Assembly (NCBI GenBank): GCA_020631735.1
Contig: CM036199.1
Coordinates: 17,897,553 to 17,961,552 of the forward strand
Direction: 5' to 3'
DNA length: 64,000 bases
Origin: Saccharum officinarum
Taxonomy: Eukaryota; Streptophyta; Magnoliopsida; Poales; Poaceae
Positions 33,862 to 45,281 of this stretch are shown one piece after another. How positions within the stretch are numbered: the first letter of the stretch is position 1; the number at the start of each line of letters is the position of its first letter. A model generated the notes under the pieces. That model saw only the letters and a list, made by a program, of their open reading frames with translations. It did no database searches and had not been told where the DNA came from. A program made the position numbers and the translations under genes.

Positions 33862-34140
33862 GGCTATAGGTTGTTTGATCTGGCATTCTGGCAGAGGCAA
33901 AATCATGATTCATATGAATAAGTTCCACTTTTAGCAAATGAATTGCCCGTAAGCTGGGTTTCTCTGTCATTCTGGCTATAGGTTGTTTGATCTGGCATTC
34001 TGGCAGAGGCAAATGAATTGCCCGTAGCAAATGAATCCCAGGCTATAGGTTGTTTGATCTGGCATTCTGGCAGAGGCAAATGAATTGCCCGTAAGCTGGG
34101 TTTCTCTGTCAAATGAATAAGTTCCACTTTTAGCAATGCT
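33862..34140. repeat. rearranged tandem repeat in the GRXS15 3' flank
   Basis: A 40-bp unit starting GGCTATAGGTTGTTTGATC occurs at 33862, 33974 and 34041. Between copies are shuffled pieces of GAATTGCCCGTAAGCTGGG and AATAAGTTCCACTTTTAGC. The pattern suggests successive unequal duplications in the 3' UTR or just beyond. Confidence 0.85.
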
Positions 34141-34589
34141 GTTCTTTGGTGCCTTTTATATGTACTATGGAACTTGAGTTCCAGGATTCATAGGTTGCGT
34201 TGCATTCCTTTTTTTTAATCGAACTGAATTTGTAATGACAGATAATGCTGTAAAATGGTTATACGCGCTACTGGTTTTCAAATGGGTGGTGCCCAACCTT
34301 TCCCTTCTTGCTACAACTGAGAGAGGAGTGGGAAAAATTAATGTTTGTTAAAAAGATCCTGCAGCCAACCTTGCTAGAACTGAGGGAGGGAGCACTCAAC
34401 ACTTGTGTGGACTCTGGGCTCATTCCGTGGAGGATGAGCCCCCTCCCCGGATGCACGACGCATGGCGGCGCTTCTAATCAGACGAGCAGCGTTCACTCGG
34501 CTCCCTCGACAGCTCGTACACGCATCCAAGGCCGGCTGGCTCTCCTATCGGCTCGGCTCCTACAGATACGATCTAAACTTCTCTAATAG

Positions 34590-34775
34590 ATCTTGCACAC
34601 AGTTGTATGCCGCCGCCGCCGCCTGACCCGTGCACGCAGTTGCATGCCGCTGCCGCCGTGCACGCAGTTGCACACGCCGCTGCTACACGTAGGCAGTTGC
34701 ACGCCGCCACCGCCACTGTGCACGCAGTCACACAAGCCGCAGCTGCGTGCAGGTAGTTGCACGCCGCTGCAGCAG
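34590..34775. repeat. minisatellite of GCACGCAGTTGCACGCCGC-type units
   Basis: Six or so imperfect units of about 30 bp built on GTGCACGCAGTTGCA plus GCCGCTGCC lie just inside the left TIR and upstream of the FAR1-like start. Open frames through it are low-complexity. Confidence 0.75.
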
Positions 34776-34782
34776 CACTTCG

Positions 34783-36187
34783 ATGAATCAATCAACCTCT
34801 ATGGCTGGCGTTGGAGACCAAGAAGACATCACAACTGTCGACTTAATGGCAACATCTTCTGTGATGGAGGCTTCATGCACATTACCAATTGATGGCGTCG
34901 GTGGTACTCGTGGAGATGACGAAGACCAGCTAACACAAGTTGTTTATTCGTTTAGATGATATCGCCTTTTCATCTATGTTGTTGTTTATTGCTCACGAAT
35001 ATAGTGCACATGTTTTCACAGAACACTGTGTCAGTTACCATGGGAGTAGAGGCCATGGACAGTATTGATGGCAATGTTAATAGGTCTGGATCAATGGAGA
35101 ATGAAGTACATGCTGAGGTAAAATATAAGTAACAAACTTGACAGGATATATGATATTTTGTTTTTGTTATGGTACAACTTTAAGTGACAATTGATATGTA
35201 CAGGAGGTGGTTGATAAAGCTAGGAAAAATTTGATCACTCCTGAAGTTGGAATGACTTTTCCATCAGAGGAAAAGGCTTATGAGATGTACAACACCTATG
35301 CCGGTAAGGTTGGGTTCAGTATTAGAAAGAGCAAGACAAAACACCGCCAAGATGGTACTTTATGTCAGAAACATATAGTCTGCAGTAACCAGGGACAGAG
35401 AGAAAATGAGTTGTCACAGAAGGACGTCACAAGGACGGGCTGTGATGCTTGTGTTCAGTTTAGCATCAGCAGGGAAGGGATTTGGACACGTAGTAGAGCA
35501 CAACCATTATCTAGTCCAAATAAGTCACACAAATTGAGGTCCCAACGACAAGTTATAGAGGCAGACATGAAGTTAATTGGGAAGATACGGGAAGCCAAAA
35601 TGAAGTCAGCCCAAGTGTATGAATTCATGAAGGAGTTTTATGGAGGGGAAGACAAAATGCCTATGTCTAAGAACTTGGAGGCAGATACTTATCTAAGCAA
35701 GATGCATGAAAAATCCAACGAGGTTACTCCAATTCCAAATGAAAGTGTCCAAGAACCATCAAATGGTGTAGTATCATTTAAAATTCCACAAGTAGTAAAA
35801 GGTCCAAAGAATACATGTTTCAAAAGTGTTGTTAAAAAGAAGACAGGGAAGAAGAAGGGTGCTCAGAAGAAAGGTAGTGAGCCTGCCCACTATGTTAGGC
35901 TTATGTCTACAATTTATTTTTAATCTTCTATTATATTATATATTTGATTGTAGGTGAAGATCTAAACAATGATGTAGAAACTAGAGATGAACCTGCTGCT
36001 CCAATACAAATGACTGTAAGACAATAGCTATTTTCACAATTTATTCACTTACAAGCATTATTTGTGAACACTTTCTTATGCTGTGAAACAGGATTTTAAT
36101 CCTGGGCCATCTTCAACTACGGCAGCTCCGTACATGCCACACTTCAATTCAATCCATTTATACCAAGAGGATACACAAGTATCTTAA
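34783..36187 (+). CDS. FAR1 DNA-binding domain protein lacking a transposase domain (359 aa), MULE-borne
   Basis: Exons 34783-34938, 35022-35117, 35204-35873, 35954-36015 and 36092-36187 have GT-AG borders and join to 360 codons without a stop. Residues about 88-165 are a FAR1 domain (PEVGMTFPSEEKAYEMYNTY, KVGFSIRKSKTKH, TRTGCDACVQFSI). After SPNKSHKLRSQRQVIEAD the MULE transposase and SWIM regions are absent; the protein passes to a Lys-rich segment (KKKTGKKKGAQKKG) and a C-terminus DFNPGPSSTTAAPYMP. FAR1 domains bind DNA in FHY3/FAR1 regulators and in MULE transposases. The chain could be a deletion derivative or a TIR-binding factor. Exon 1 is the least certain part because its start lies beside a minisatellite. 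Confidence 0.6.
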
Positions 36188-36800
36188 TTGGAGTTGATCA
36201 AGAAGCTGCAGTGCAAACTACTGTTAAGAAGTTGCATTTTGATGGAGTGAAAAATCATAAAAATATATGTAACTATACTCTTTTACTGTCATGGGACCTT
36301 ATGAAATGAAACATGTTCAGACTTCAGATTATTTCCTTTGCTTTGAAGAAGAACCTGTTCAGCCTTACATAATTGACTAAAGCTCTACATTTTTGTAACA
36401 TGTCTATACAATTTACTTTGCCAAGAAGTTCTCATGTACTATCTATGTTTACATCTTTGGCAACCATCCTAGTTACTGTTAGGCACAAGACACAAGTCAT
36501 ATCTTTTGGAGCTAGACATCTTCAGATGCCAATACAAGAAAAAATTATCTTGTCCACCATCCTATCTTCTGGTTGCCTCGCTGCTCTGGTAGGGAGGTTC
36601 TCATTCCCATTCGCACAATGCAAGATACAATGCAGGATGGTGCATGTTCTTCGATGTTCCTTGCAGCCGGCACCCTGCAACAAGTCAAACAAATGCTTCA
36701 GCTTCATTAGCAGGACGAGGATGCGGCAGCGGCGGTGACCAGGTGGGCGTGCCTGCTCTTGACTGCGCTAGACAACCTGCTGCTGTCCTGCACGGCCGCG

Positions 36801-36981
36801 GACCCGTTGCTATCGGCGCTGCCGCCGCCGCCGTCGCAGAGCTGCGTGCGGCCTTCGCGGCGGGCATCCAGGTGGGCGTGGGCGCATCTCCTCCTGACCC
36901 GCTGCTATCGGCGCTGCCGTCGCAGAGCTGCGTGCGGCCTTCGCGGCGGGCATCCAGGTGGGCGTGGGCGCATCTCCTCCT
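36801..36981. repeat. tandem duplication of a GC-rich segment (95 bp and 86 bp)
   Basis: A unit starting GACCCGYTGCTATCGGCGC and ending GCGCATCTCCTCCT occurs twice in tandem; the second copy lacks 9 bp (GCCGCCGCC). It lies in the 3' part of the MULE, where GC-rich sequence (36720-37130) may be captured host DNA. Confidence 0.85.
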
Positions 36982-37150
36982 GGCCGATTTGATTTGGATC
37001 ACCTTTTTTTTTGTTTGATCACCCGATTTGGATCACCTGCTGCTGTGCGACGCGGCCGCGAGCCCCCGCCACGACATCCTGCTCCGCATCTGAGCCGAGG
37101 GAGCCACACTCATTTGTGTGGAACCGAGGAGCCACAGTGGACTGTGTAGT

Positions 37151-37903
37151 TAAAGATGGCAACGGGTACAAACCCGCTGGATTTTGCCATCTTAAATCCA
37201 TGTCCATTAACATAAAATATGCCCACAAAAAAACCCATGACCCATCACGGGTTTAATTTTTTTTCCCAAACCCATGCCGCTCGGGTCACGGGTACTTAAC
37301 GGATAGCCCGTGCCCACCACAGCACACCCTTAGATGGTCAACCAGTCAAGTGAGCAGGTCTACTTTATAGCGCACCAAGATACTCGATGTTGAATCACTT
37401 GACGAGGTGGGACTAATGTTGTGCGTGACCGCGCCTCTGCACAACTATGCTTGCGAGTTGCGACAGAAACACTTGGCTCCAGCATGCACTGGGCCACGGT
37501 CTGCTAATGCTTGCCAACACTCGCCATATCCTTGAGCTCAAATGGACTGAGTGTATGTACTAAGGCCCACTAGCTGGCTGCAGCTTTCACGCAAGGGGCT
37601 GCCCACGTAAGGAGTTTCTTCTAAAAAAAACGTAAGGACCATGCAAGTTCTTTGTTTCGTTTATTTTTTTCTTGCATTTTGTGTATTCTAATTGTATTGT
37701 GTGATGATATGATGGATCGGGTTTAAAAAACCCATGGGTATACGGGTTTGGGTACTACACACCCAGACTCATGCCCACAAACCCGCTGGGTCTACCTTTT
37801 GCCTCATTAACAAATCCACGGGTAGAGAAATTGACCCGTACTCGTACCCTTACCCTAATAGAGTAAAAACCCATTGGATTTCAGGTACCCATTGCCATCT
37901 TTA
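37151..37903. mobile_element. hAT-like non-autonomous element nested in the MULE
   Basis: It begins TAAAGATGGCAACGGGTAC and ends GTACCCATTGCCATCTTTA, near-perfect TIRs. Flanking 8-mers TGTGTAGT and CGTGTAGC share the six central bases, consistent with a decayed 8-bp duplication. The interior repeats CCCATGGGTA/ACGGGTTTGGG words. Confidence 0.7.
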
Positions 37904-38318
37904 CGTGTAGCTAAGGGAGCCAACGACCTCTGATTACAAGCCGAGGGAGCCGAGTGAACGCTGCTCGTCTGATTAGAAGCGTCGCCACGCGTCGTGCATC
38001 CAGGGAGGGGGCTCATCCTCCACGGAATGAGCTCAGAGTCCACACAAATTTTTTTCCCATTTTTAATGGTCTTCTCTTAGAGTTAGACCTGATAATATGC
38101 CACTTTGCTGCGCCTTATAAAACATGCATCAAAGTTAGCAGGCAATTGTCTAATTGGCTACCATGGTTCATTTGATTTTTTTGAAGAGACGACAATACAA
38201 ATTTTTATGCACTAGAAAGGAATATAACTTTACGAATAAAGTTAGTATTAGAATTGCAAGTGTAATAGCGAAAGGGCCTTTGGTTTGGTGGTAGGGCGTT
38301 TCCTGCGCACCGGAGATT

Positions 38319-38535
38319 AGGGCCCTCTTTGGTAGCGCTCTGAGCAGCTCCGATTCCGGCCGCAATATTACTGTAGCGCACTATTTATGGGAGCTAAATT
38401 TCTCTCTCCTCCCTCCCCCTCTCACGGACACACAAGAGCAGCAGAAGCCCAAAATTTTGGCTCCAATGAACAGTGCGCTACAGTGATATGGCAGGCCGGA
38501 GCCGGAGCTGTTCGGAGCGCTACCAAAGAGGGCCT
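38319..38535. mobile_element. MITE with CTCTTTGGTAGCGCTC termini
   Basis: The left end AGGGCCCTCTTTGGTAGCGC and the right end GAGCGCTACCAAAGAGGGCC are inverted copies. Flanking TTA and TAA are not identical, so the superfamily is not settled. Confidence 0.75.
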
Positions 38536-38714
38536 AAATCATTTGCGAGTGTGGAAGATGTAGGTTGTGTGTGCCCTATTGTATCCTTAAAAAATTGCAA
38601 CCGTATTATTTCGTATACTGAGTAACCAAGCTGTGAAAATTGAGTTTTGTTTAGGTTGGGACGCGTCGGAATTTGCAAGCGTAATATTTTGTAGATCAAG
38701 GGAGTAGCCGTGCT

Positions 38715-39110
38715 GAGCATCTCCAAGAGTTTGCCAAATCAACTTGGCATCCATCTATTTTTGGCAAAACAGGAAAAATTGTGCTCCAACAGTTTGGCAT
38801 CCAACTTGGCAAATTTTAGCAACTTGGCAAATCTCCCCCCTCCACGCGTATATTTGCGCTCTGAGCGCGAGCGCGCATCCGGCTTCGCGTGCGGGGCTCT
38901 TCGTTTCTTAGCGGGGCTCTTCGTTTGTTTAGCGGGGCTCTTCGTTTCTTAGCGGGGCTCTTCGTTCGCTTAGCGGGCCTCTTCTTATTTTACCAAATCC
39001 AAATGGCAAACTCTTGGAGAGAGTCTATTTTTTCACTTGCCATATATTTTAGCAAGTTACCAAATCACGATATTTGCCAAGTGAATTTTGGCAAACTCTT
39101 GGAGATGCTC
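38715..39110. mobile_element. MITE with GAGCATCTCCAAGAG termini and internal minisatellite
   Basis: The left end GAGCATCTCCAAGAGTTTGC and the right end GCAAACTCTTGGAGATGCTC are perfect inverted copies. Inside, about 38890-38985 holds five units of AGCGGGGCTCTTCGTTT. Internal TTTGCCAA/TTGGCAAA words repeat along both arms. Confidence 0.8.
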
Positions 39111-39420
39111 TAAGTAGCAGTGCAATACTCCCTCCGTTCCAACGTCCTATGGATGGACTTATATAAAGTAATATCAATATTTCATATCTATCTCAATAGA
39201 TTAAGAAAATGTGAGCCCCTTGCGCCACGACAAGTTAGAGTCACCCTCGCTCTCTATCTTCTAGCGAAAAATTCAGAATAGAGAATGTTTATATTTAGAG
39301 ATCTATTTTTTTAAAAAAAAGTTATTGGAAAATATCTTTTTTTTTTACCAAAATCTCTATTCTATCAATTAGAAATCTCAACAAGTTCAAAAAAAAAAAA
39401 ACAACTCACACTCGTAATCG
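39111..39420. other. partial Stowaway end and AT-rich DNA
   Basis: ATACTCCCTCCGTTCC at 39126 is a Stowaway-type end; no matching right end is evident. The rest is AT-rich with poly-A/T runs and no gene. Confidence 0.4.
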
Positions 39421-42362
39421 CCCCGCCCCCCGCGTAATTAACCGTGCTACTAATACCCCGCCACGAACCGCTGCCTCTTCCGCTCTCCCTCCCAGATCGC
39501 ACACCGCTCGCCGCGCCACGGGTGAAGCCCGTTGCTGGGGAAGGGAAGAGAATCGGTTGCTCGCCGTGCCGCGAGAGCCGCTGGTGAAGCCCGCTGCCGG
39601 GGAAGGGAATAGAGGCGGTTGCGCGCTGCCGAGGAAGGGAAGAGAGGCCGTCGCGCGCCGCTGGCGAAGTCCGCCGCCGGGGAAGGGAAGAGAGTCAGTC
39701 GCTCGCCACATCCGCCGCCTCCCTGCCCAACCTGACCCCATCCGCTGCCCAATTCCGCCCTCGCCGCCTCCCCGCACAACCCAGCCCCATCCACTGCCTA
39801 GCTCCTCCCGCCGACGGCGCCGGCACAGTCCGTGGCGGGTGTTGCGGCGCGGCCCGAACAGCCGCCACCACTCCGGCCCCTGCACCTACCCGTCTGCAGA
39901 GCCGGTGTTCGGTCGCTGGCTCCCCATCGCTCGCACAGCTTCCCCAGTGATTGGTGCGGGCAGCGACGGCTCCTCCACTATCCTCTGTTGCAGTCTGCTC
40001 GTCGCGCTCACCCCGTCCTCGCAGATGCTCGCACATAGTGGCTGACGAGCCCGAGGTGATTTGGAGGAGAGAGGAGGCGGCATCAGGCCACGGGAGTACG
40101 GGACTGGGGAGGCCGAGGACGAGGAGGTGGGGGACGCGTCCAGCTCGTGACGCATGGCAAATTGGCAAGAAGCTAGATAGGGCCAGCGGCTACAAGAGCA
40201 TGGTAAGGATCGAGATTCGAAATAACTAGAGCATGATAAATGTGTTGGAGCATCAAATGTGAGTAGCTGTGGGAGCTAGAGTCGGTATCCCTTGCTAAAA
40301 TGTTCTAAAATTTTCCTGAAAAATGTATTCGCCTGAAATTTGGTCTCAAAACTGCATTCCGTATTCTTACTTTCTTAGGTGCCGTCTCGTCTAACCGCAG
40401 ATTTAATAATTGTTCTTCCCTTTCAGCTGGGCAAGTGGAGCATTTGACCCTGAAAGCGCTGCTGCTCATGGTAGCATGACATCAGTCAAGAGGTAATGGC
40501 TGAATCATGTCAAGATTTACTTATTACTTTGTTTTGGCAACACTGAACTTCTAAAAGTAGAAATAAAAGAAGAAACAGTCATCAGTTACAAATGAAAAAA
40601 AGATAATCAGATTACTTTTTTGTTCTGGTACTGCCTTTTTCTTGAAATGAGCCAGCAGGTTGTGTTAACTTATTTAGAGATCAACAGCTTATTTATGTTT
40701 GCTATTTACAGACTACAACAGGTTGTTTGATGAGGATTTGACAAGGAGTAGGACATTTTGTCTATCCTTTTCATATCAAATCAATTATGCATCATTATTA
40801 AAAAAAGTTCAGTTGTAGTGCATCTTCAGCTATTTCATATTTTCAGTTATCACTTGTTAGTACTCTATCCTAATTTAGGATTAACAAGTGCATCTTAATT
40901 CTCATGGATTTCGGGGCAATGTATTGCTCCTTGACGACAGTGGATGATCTTCGGATCACTTTTTCATCTTGTCTTGTTTCAGAAAAAATTGAAAGTGGCT
41001 CAAGCTATATTGTTAAGAACCCTTCGTGTACAGGCTAGGAGATTCTTCCTCCCCTTCTGCTTATGATTTCTGTAATTCAAGGCAAAAGCTCAATTATTCT
41101 TTATCTTTTTGACCTGCTGCTGCCTTTGCTTTACCTTTGAATCATCTCATAATGTATATGTGCCTTTACAGATATCACATGACCATCTTACAATCAAGCC
41201 TCAAGGTTTTCGAAAAAAAGTGTGCCTACAGTTCAATTGTGTTCATGAGAGGGCTGATAAGAATGTCGTCCCTTCAGGACACGAACGCTCAAGGTCATAA
41301 CCTGCCACAAATCTAAAGATTTTTATGTCTATAAGTACATCTTTGCAGTTTGTATATCATAGCGATCCCAACAGAGGCATAAAACATCTTTGATCTAATT
41401 CAAATGTTTCACTAGCAGGGCCTTTGTTCCTTCCATGTGAAGGATGGTGGATATCAGGTAAGAAATCAGCCACTCACTAATTTAACAGCAATAACCATGC
41501 CTATATTAGGCACTATCTGGTTTTGCAGGATGTTGAATCAGGTGCTGGCAATTGCTACCATTGTTGATCTATTGTTTCAGATAGCAATAGGAATTAGGTA
41601 TTGTGAAAAAAAGTAGTAAGAAGGCAACAATTGCTACATGCAGTGAGTATCTTTAATGTTTCCCCAAATGGAAAGCTATGCCTGCCCCTCTGATGGCCAT
41701 GGAATCAACGCCATCTAATATAGAAGTGCACACATCTCATTTATGACTATATATTCTTTGTTGTAATGGATTTTTGTTCAATGAGATATCTATTTACTGA
41801 AATCAGTTTCATCTCTACCTTATGATATATCTGCAAAATATTATTAGTTGTTTAATTTTTGCAGCTCAATGGTGGTCAACCTGAGCGATCAGGAATGAGA
41901 ACATTTTAGCATATGAGTACATTTTGAAAAGGAGGATATTCCATTTGTCGCTGCAAGAATTATACTGATATAGTCTTCAATTGTACTCTAATCACAAGCG
42001 AGGTTGTAAAATATTAAATGAGATGCTTTAATTAGGAGCATGTATGTCGTTTTATATTGCCTTCGTTTGCTATAGAAGTACGAGGGTCTCTTGTTTAGTA
42101 TAATTTTGCTTGACCTAAACATATTTTGTAATTTTTGTTGGTTCCAAACTTCCAATCACAAAGGGAAAAAACAAATATTTCGACGACCATCTGCCGACAT
42201 GTGTTGCATCGTCTATTATGTTGCTATGCTTATGTTTTTAGAGTTCCTATTTATGTTTTTTAGAGCTCCTATCTTGTAATGAAATATATATCAATAGTGA
42301 CACCTGAATATTATCGTGTAATCTTTCCTTTAACCCGTTGCAACGCACGGGCACTTAACTAG
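39421..42362 (+). mobile_element. Helitron 3' end with exon-like fragments upstream
   Basis: The 3' end has the Helitron signature: hairpin CCCGT-TGCAACGC-ACGGG (42333-42350), then CACTTAA and terminal CTAG (42359-42362) followed by T. The 5' end (A then TC) is not identifiable, so 39421 is a guess. Upstream are pieces flanked by splice-like signals: about 40427-40492 (translates to ASGAFDPES and AAHGSMTSVKR) and about 41169-41296 (HDHLTIKPQGFRKK and QFNCVHERADKN). The GC-rich part 39420-40170 is open on both strands, typical of composition alone. Captured gene fragments are inferred. Confidence 0.55.
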
Positions 42363-42615
42363 TGATATAAAGAGTATTTTGGAGTTGCTCTTAGAAAGTA
42401 AACCAGCTGAACTACATCTGGTTGGACTAATGACGGAATTTCCACTAATGACTGATCTTCGAGGCCCAGCCCGATAAATTGCGTAATTCCAAGATGGGCC
42501 TGGGGTTGCAGCTCATATATGAGATTTTCTTGTTGGGCTGGCACGTCGGGCCATACGAAGAACAGAAGCCATATCCAATCCACAGATATCTTCGCTGACG
42601 GCCGTTGCCACAGGC
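42363..42615 (+). other. upstream region of the PPR gene
   Basis: The Helitron end lies only about 250 bp from the PPR start codon, so promoter and 5' UTR must fit here or extend into the Helitron. No clear TATA box is seen; GATATAAAG at 42364 is the nearest candidate. Confidence 0.4.
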
Positions 42616-45159
42616 ATGAGCGTCCGGCTCCCCGGGGCCTCCAAGCCCGCCACCGCCATGGCCACCGCCGCGCTGTCCCTCCCACCACTCCCCCACCGAA
42701 CTCCTCCTCCCGTCGCACCCTCCGTATCGCCTCCCAACTCCGCCTCGGCCTCCATGAAGCGGCTCTGCAAGGAAGGCGACCTGCGTCAAGCCTTGCGCCT
42801 GCTCACGGCCCGGGCGCCGCCTGCTCGGGAGCACTACGGCTGGGTGCTGGACCTCGTCGCCGCCAGGAGGGCGGCCACGGAGGGCAGGCAGCTCCATGCG
42901 CACGCCCTGGCCACCGGTTCGCTGGACGAAGACGATGATGGCTTCCTTGCCACCAAGCTTGTGTTCATGTACGGCCGGTGCGGGCGAGTGGACGACGCGC
43001 GCCGCCTGTTCAACGGAATGCCCGCGCGGACCGTCTTCTCCTGGAACGCGCTCGTCGGGGCGTACCTCTCGTCCGGGAGCGCCGGAGAGGCCATGCGGGT
43101 CTACGGTGCCATGCGGGCGTCAGCGGCCCCGGGGTCGGCGCCCGACGGCTGCACGCTCGCGTCCGTCCTCAAGGCGTGCGGGGCGGAAGGGGACGGGCGC
43201 TGCGGGGGCGAGGTGCACGGGCTGGCGGTGAAGGTCGGACTTGATAGGAGCACCCTCGTGGCCAATGCGCTTATCGGGATGTATGCCAAGTGCGGCTTGC
43301 TGGATTCGGCGCTGCGGGTGTTCGAGTGGCTGCAAGACGCAAGGGACGTCGCGTCCTGGAACTCGGTTATATCAGGATGCGGGCAGAACGGGAGGGCCTT
43401 GGAAGCTCTGGCGCTGTTCCGTGGGATGCAGAGTGCCGGGTTCTGTATGAATTCTTACACGGCCGTCGCGGTGCTCCAAGTTTGTGCGGAGCTAGCTCTG
43501 CTGAGTTTGGGAAGGGAGTTACATGCAGCACTCCTCAAATGCGGCAGCGAGTTGAACATCCAGTTCAACGCTTTGGTTGTCATGTATGCCAAATGTGGCA
43601 GGGTGGATAGTGCTCTCAGAGTATTCGGTCAGATTGCTGAGAAAGACTACATATCATGGAATTCGATGCTGTCCTGCTACGTCCAAAATGGTTTCTGTGC
43701 GGAGGCCATTGAATTTTTTGGTGAAATGCTTCAACATGGTTTTCAGCCTGATCATGCCTGTGTTGTGAGCTTGTCCTCTGCATTGGGACATTTGAGTAGG
43801 CTAAACAATGGTCGAGAGGTTCATGCGTATGCTATAAAGCAGAGGCTTCATACTGATTTACAGGTTGGGAATACATTGATGGACATGTACATAAAGTGTG
43901 ACTCCATAGAGTGTTCAGCGAAGGTATTTGAAAGCATGAGTATTAGAGATCACATATCATGGACAACAATCCTTGCTTGTTTTGCTCAGAGTTCACGACA
44001 TTCTGAAGCACTGGAAATGTTTCTAGAATTGCAGAAAGAAGGGATTATGGTGGATTCTATGATGATTGGAAGTATTTTAGAAACATGCAGTGGTTTGAAA
44101 AGCACCTCTCTGCTAAAGCAAGTGCATGCTTATGCTATTAGAAATGGGTTGCTTGATTTGATACTGAAGAATAGACTGATAGATATATACGGGGAGTGTG
44201 GAGAGTTTGACCATTCACTAAATTTATTTCAGAGGGTAGAGAAAAAGGACATTGTTAGTTGGACTAGTATGATAAACTGTTGCACAAATAGCGGGCGATT
44301 AGATGAAGCTGTTTCCTTGTTTACGGAGATGCAAAAGGCAAATATTCAACCTGATTCTGTAGCACTAGTAAGTATTCTGGTGGCTATTGCTGGTTTGTCG
44401 TCGTTGACAAAAGGAAAACAGGTTCATGGCTTTCTTCTCAGAAGGAATTTTCCTATAGAAGGTCCTGTGGTTAGTTCCCTTGTGGACATGTATTCAGGTT
44501 GCGGAAGCATGAACTATGCTATTAGAGTATTCGAACGGGCTAAATGTAAAGATGTGGTTCTTTGGACAGCAATGATTAATGCTACTGGGATGCATGGACA
44601 TGGCAAGCAAGCCATTGATCTTTTCAAGAGAATGCTGCAGTCTGGTCTGACTCCTGATCATGTATCTTTTCTTGCTCTGTTGTATGCTTGTAGTCATTCA
44701 AAGCTTGTTGAGGAGGGTAAACACTATCTGGATATAATGACGAGCAAGTACAGGTTAAAACCATGGCAGGAGCACTATGCCTGTGTGGTTGATATTCTTG
44801 GACGCTCAGGCCAGACAGAGGAGGCTTACGAGTTCATCAAGTCTATGCCTATGGACCCAAAATCAGTTGTGTGGTGTGCACTGCTTGGCGCATGTCGAGT
44901 CCACAAGAACTATGACCTTGCTGTGGTTGCATCCAATAAGCTTCTTGAGCTGGAACCTGACAACCCAGGCAACTACATTCTTGTATCAAATGTTTTTGCT
45001 GAGATGGGCAAGTGGGACAATGTCAAGGAAGTCAGAACCAGGATGGCAGAACGGGGGTTGAGAAAAAATCCAGCTTGCAGTTGGATTGAGATAGGGAACA
45101 ATATCCACACATTCACCTCAAGAGATTACTGTCATAGAGACTCAGAGGCAATCCATTAA
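42616..45159 (+). CDS. PLS-class pentatricopeptide repeat protein, OTP86-like, truncated before the DYW domain
   Basis: This intronless frame of 847 aa has an N-terminal Ser/Pro/Ala-rich plastid-type transit sequence (a second ATG at 42658 is also possible), about 18-20 PPR motifs of P, L and S type (YAKCGRVDSALRVF, VFSWNALVGAY, DIVSWTSMINCC), then E and E+ motifs (LELEPDNPGNYILVSNVFAE, ACSWIEIGNNIHTFTSRD). Such proteins specify organelle C-to-U RNA editing. It follows Arabidopsis At3g63370/OTP86 (plastid rps14 editing) along its length, as I recall that family. The frame stops at CAT TAA; without one T it would continue in the E+/DYW style (NKLSEITE) up to the assembly gap at 45182. The DYW deaminase domain, about 90 residues, is therefore not visible. 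Confidence 0.92.
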   Translation: MSVRLPGASKPATAMATAALSLPPLPHRTPPPVAPSVSPPNSASASMKRLCKEGDLRQALRLLTARAPPAREHYGWVLDLVAARRAATEGRQLHAHALATGSLDEDDDGFLATKLVFMYGRCGRVDDARRLFNGMPARTVFSWNALVGAYLSSGSAGEAMRVYGAMRASAAPGSAPDGCTLASVLKACGAEGDGRCGGEVHGLAVKVGLDRSTLVANALIGMYAKCGLLDSALRVFEWLQDARDVASWNSVISGCGQNGRALEALALFRGMQSAGFCMNSYTAVAVLQVCAELALLSLGRELHAALLKCGSELNIQFNALVVMYAKCGRVDSALRVFGQIAEKDYISWNSMLSCYVQNGFCAEAIEFFGEMLQHGFQPDHACVVSLSSALGHLSRLNNGREVHAYAIKQRLHTDLQVGNTLMDMYIKCDSIECSAKVFESMSIRDHISWTTILACFAQSSRHSEALEMFLELQKEGIMVDSMMIGSILETCSGLKSTSLLKQVHAYAIRNGLLDLILKNRLIDIYGECGEFDHSLNLFQRVEKKDIVSWTSMINCCTNSGRLDEAVSLFTEMQKANIQPDSVALVSILVAIAGLSSLTKGKQVHGFLLRRNFPIEGPVVSSLVDMYSGCGSMNYAIRVFERAKCKDVVLWTAMINATGMHGHGKQAIDLFKRMLQSGLTPDHVSFLALLYACSHSKLVEEGKHYLDIMTSKYRLKPWQEHYACVVDILGRSGQTEEAYEFIKSMPMDPKSVVWCALLGACRVHKNYDLAVVASNKLLELEPDNPGNYILVSNVFAEMGKWDNVKEVRTRMAERGLRKNPACSWIEIGNNIHTFTSRDYCHRDSEAIH

Positions 45160-45181
45160 CAAGCTTTCCGAGATAACAGAA

Positions 45182-45281
45182 NNNNNNNNNNNNNNNNNNN
45201 NNNNNNNNNNNNNNNNNNNNNNNNNNNNNNNNNNNNNNNNNNNNNNNNNNNNNNNNNNNNNNNNNNNNNNNNNNNNNNNNN
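45182..45281. other. assembly gap of 100 N
   Basis: One hundred consecutive N, probably of unknown true length, lie 23 bp after the PPR stop and cover or replace the expected DYW coding end. Confidence 0.99.

Larger units (their letters stand above)
34403..38047 (+). mobile_element. Mutator-like element (MULE) carrying a FAR1-domain gene
   Basis: Inverted repeats of 106 bp, 34403-34508 and 37942-38047, differ at four positions. Both start TTGTGTGGACTCTG and end CACTCGGCTCCCTCG. Long TIRs plus a FAR1-type gene fit Mutator-like elements. I could not find a 9-bp target duplication directly at these limits, so the true ends may lie a little outside or be decayed. No transposase (MURA) core is present. 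Confidence 0.75.

Noticed and set aside
34593..34795. Cys/Ala-rich small proteins
   Set aside because: They translate a minisatellite next to the MULE terminal repeat.
39406..40229. GC-rich overlapping open frames on both strands
   Set aside because: Translations are Pro/Arg/Ala-rich without domains and no splice context joins them; at most this is a captured fragment in the Helitron region.
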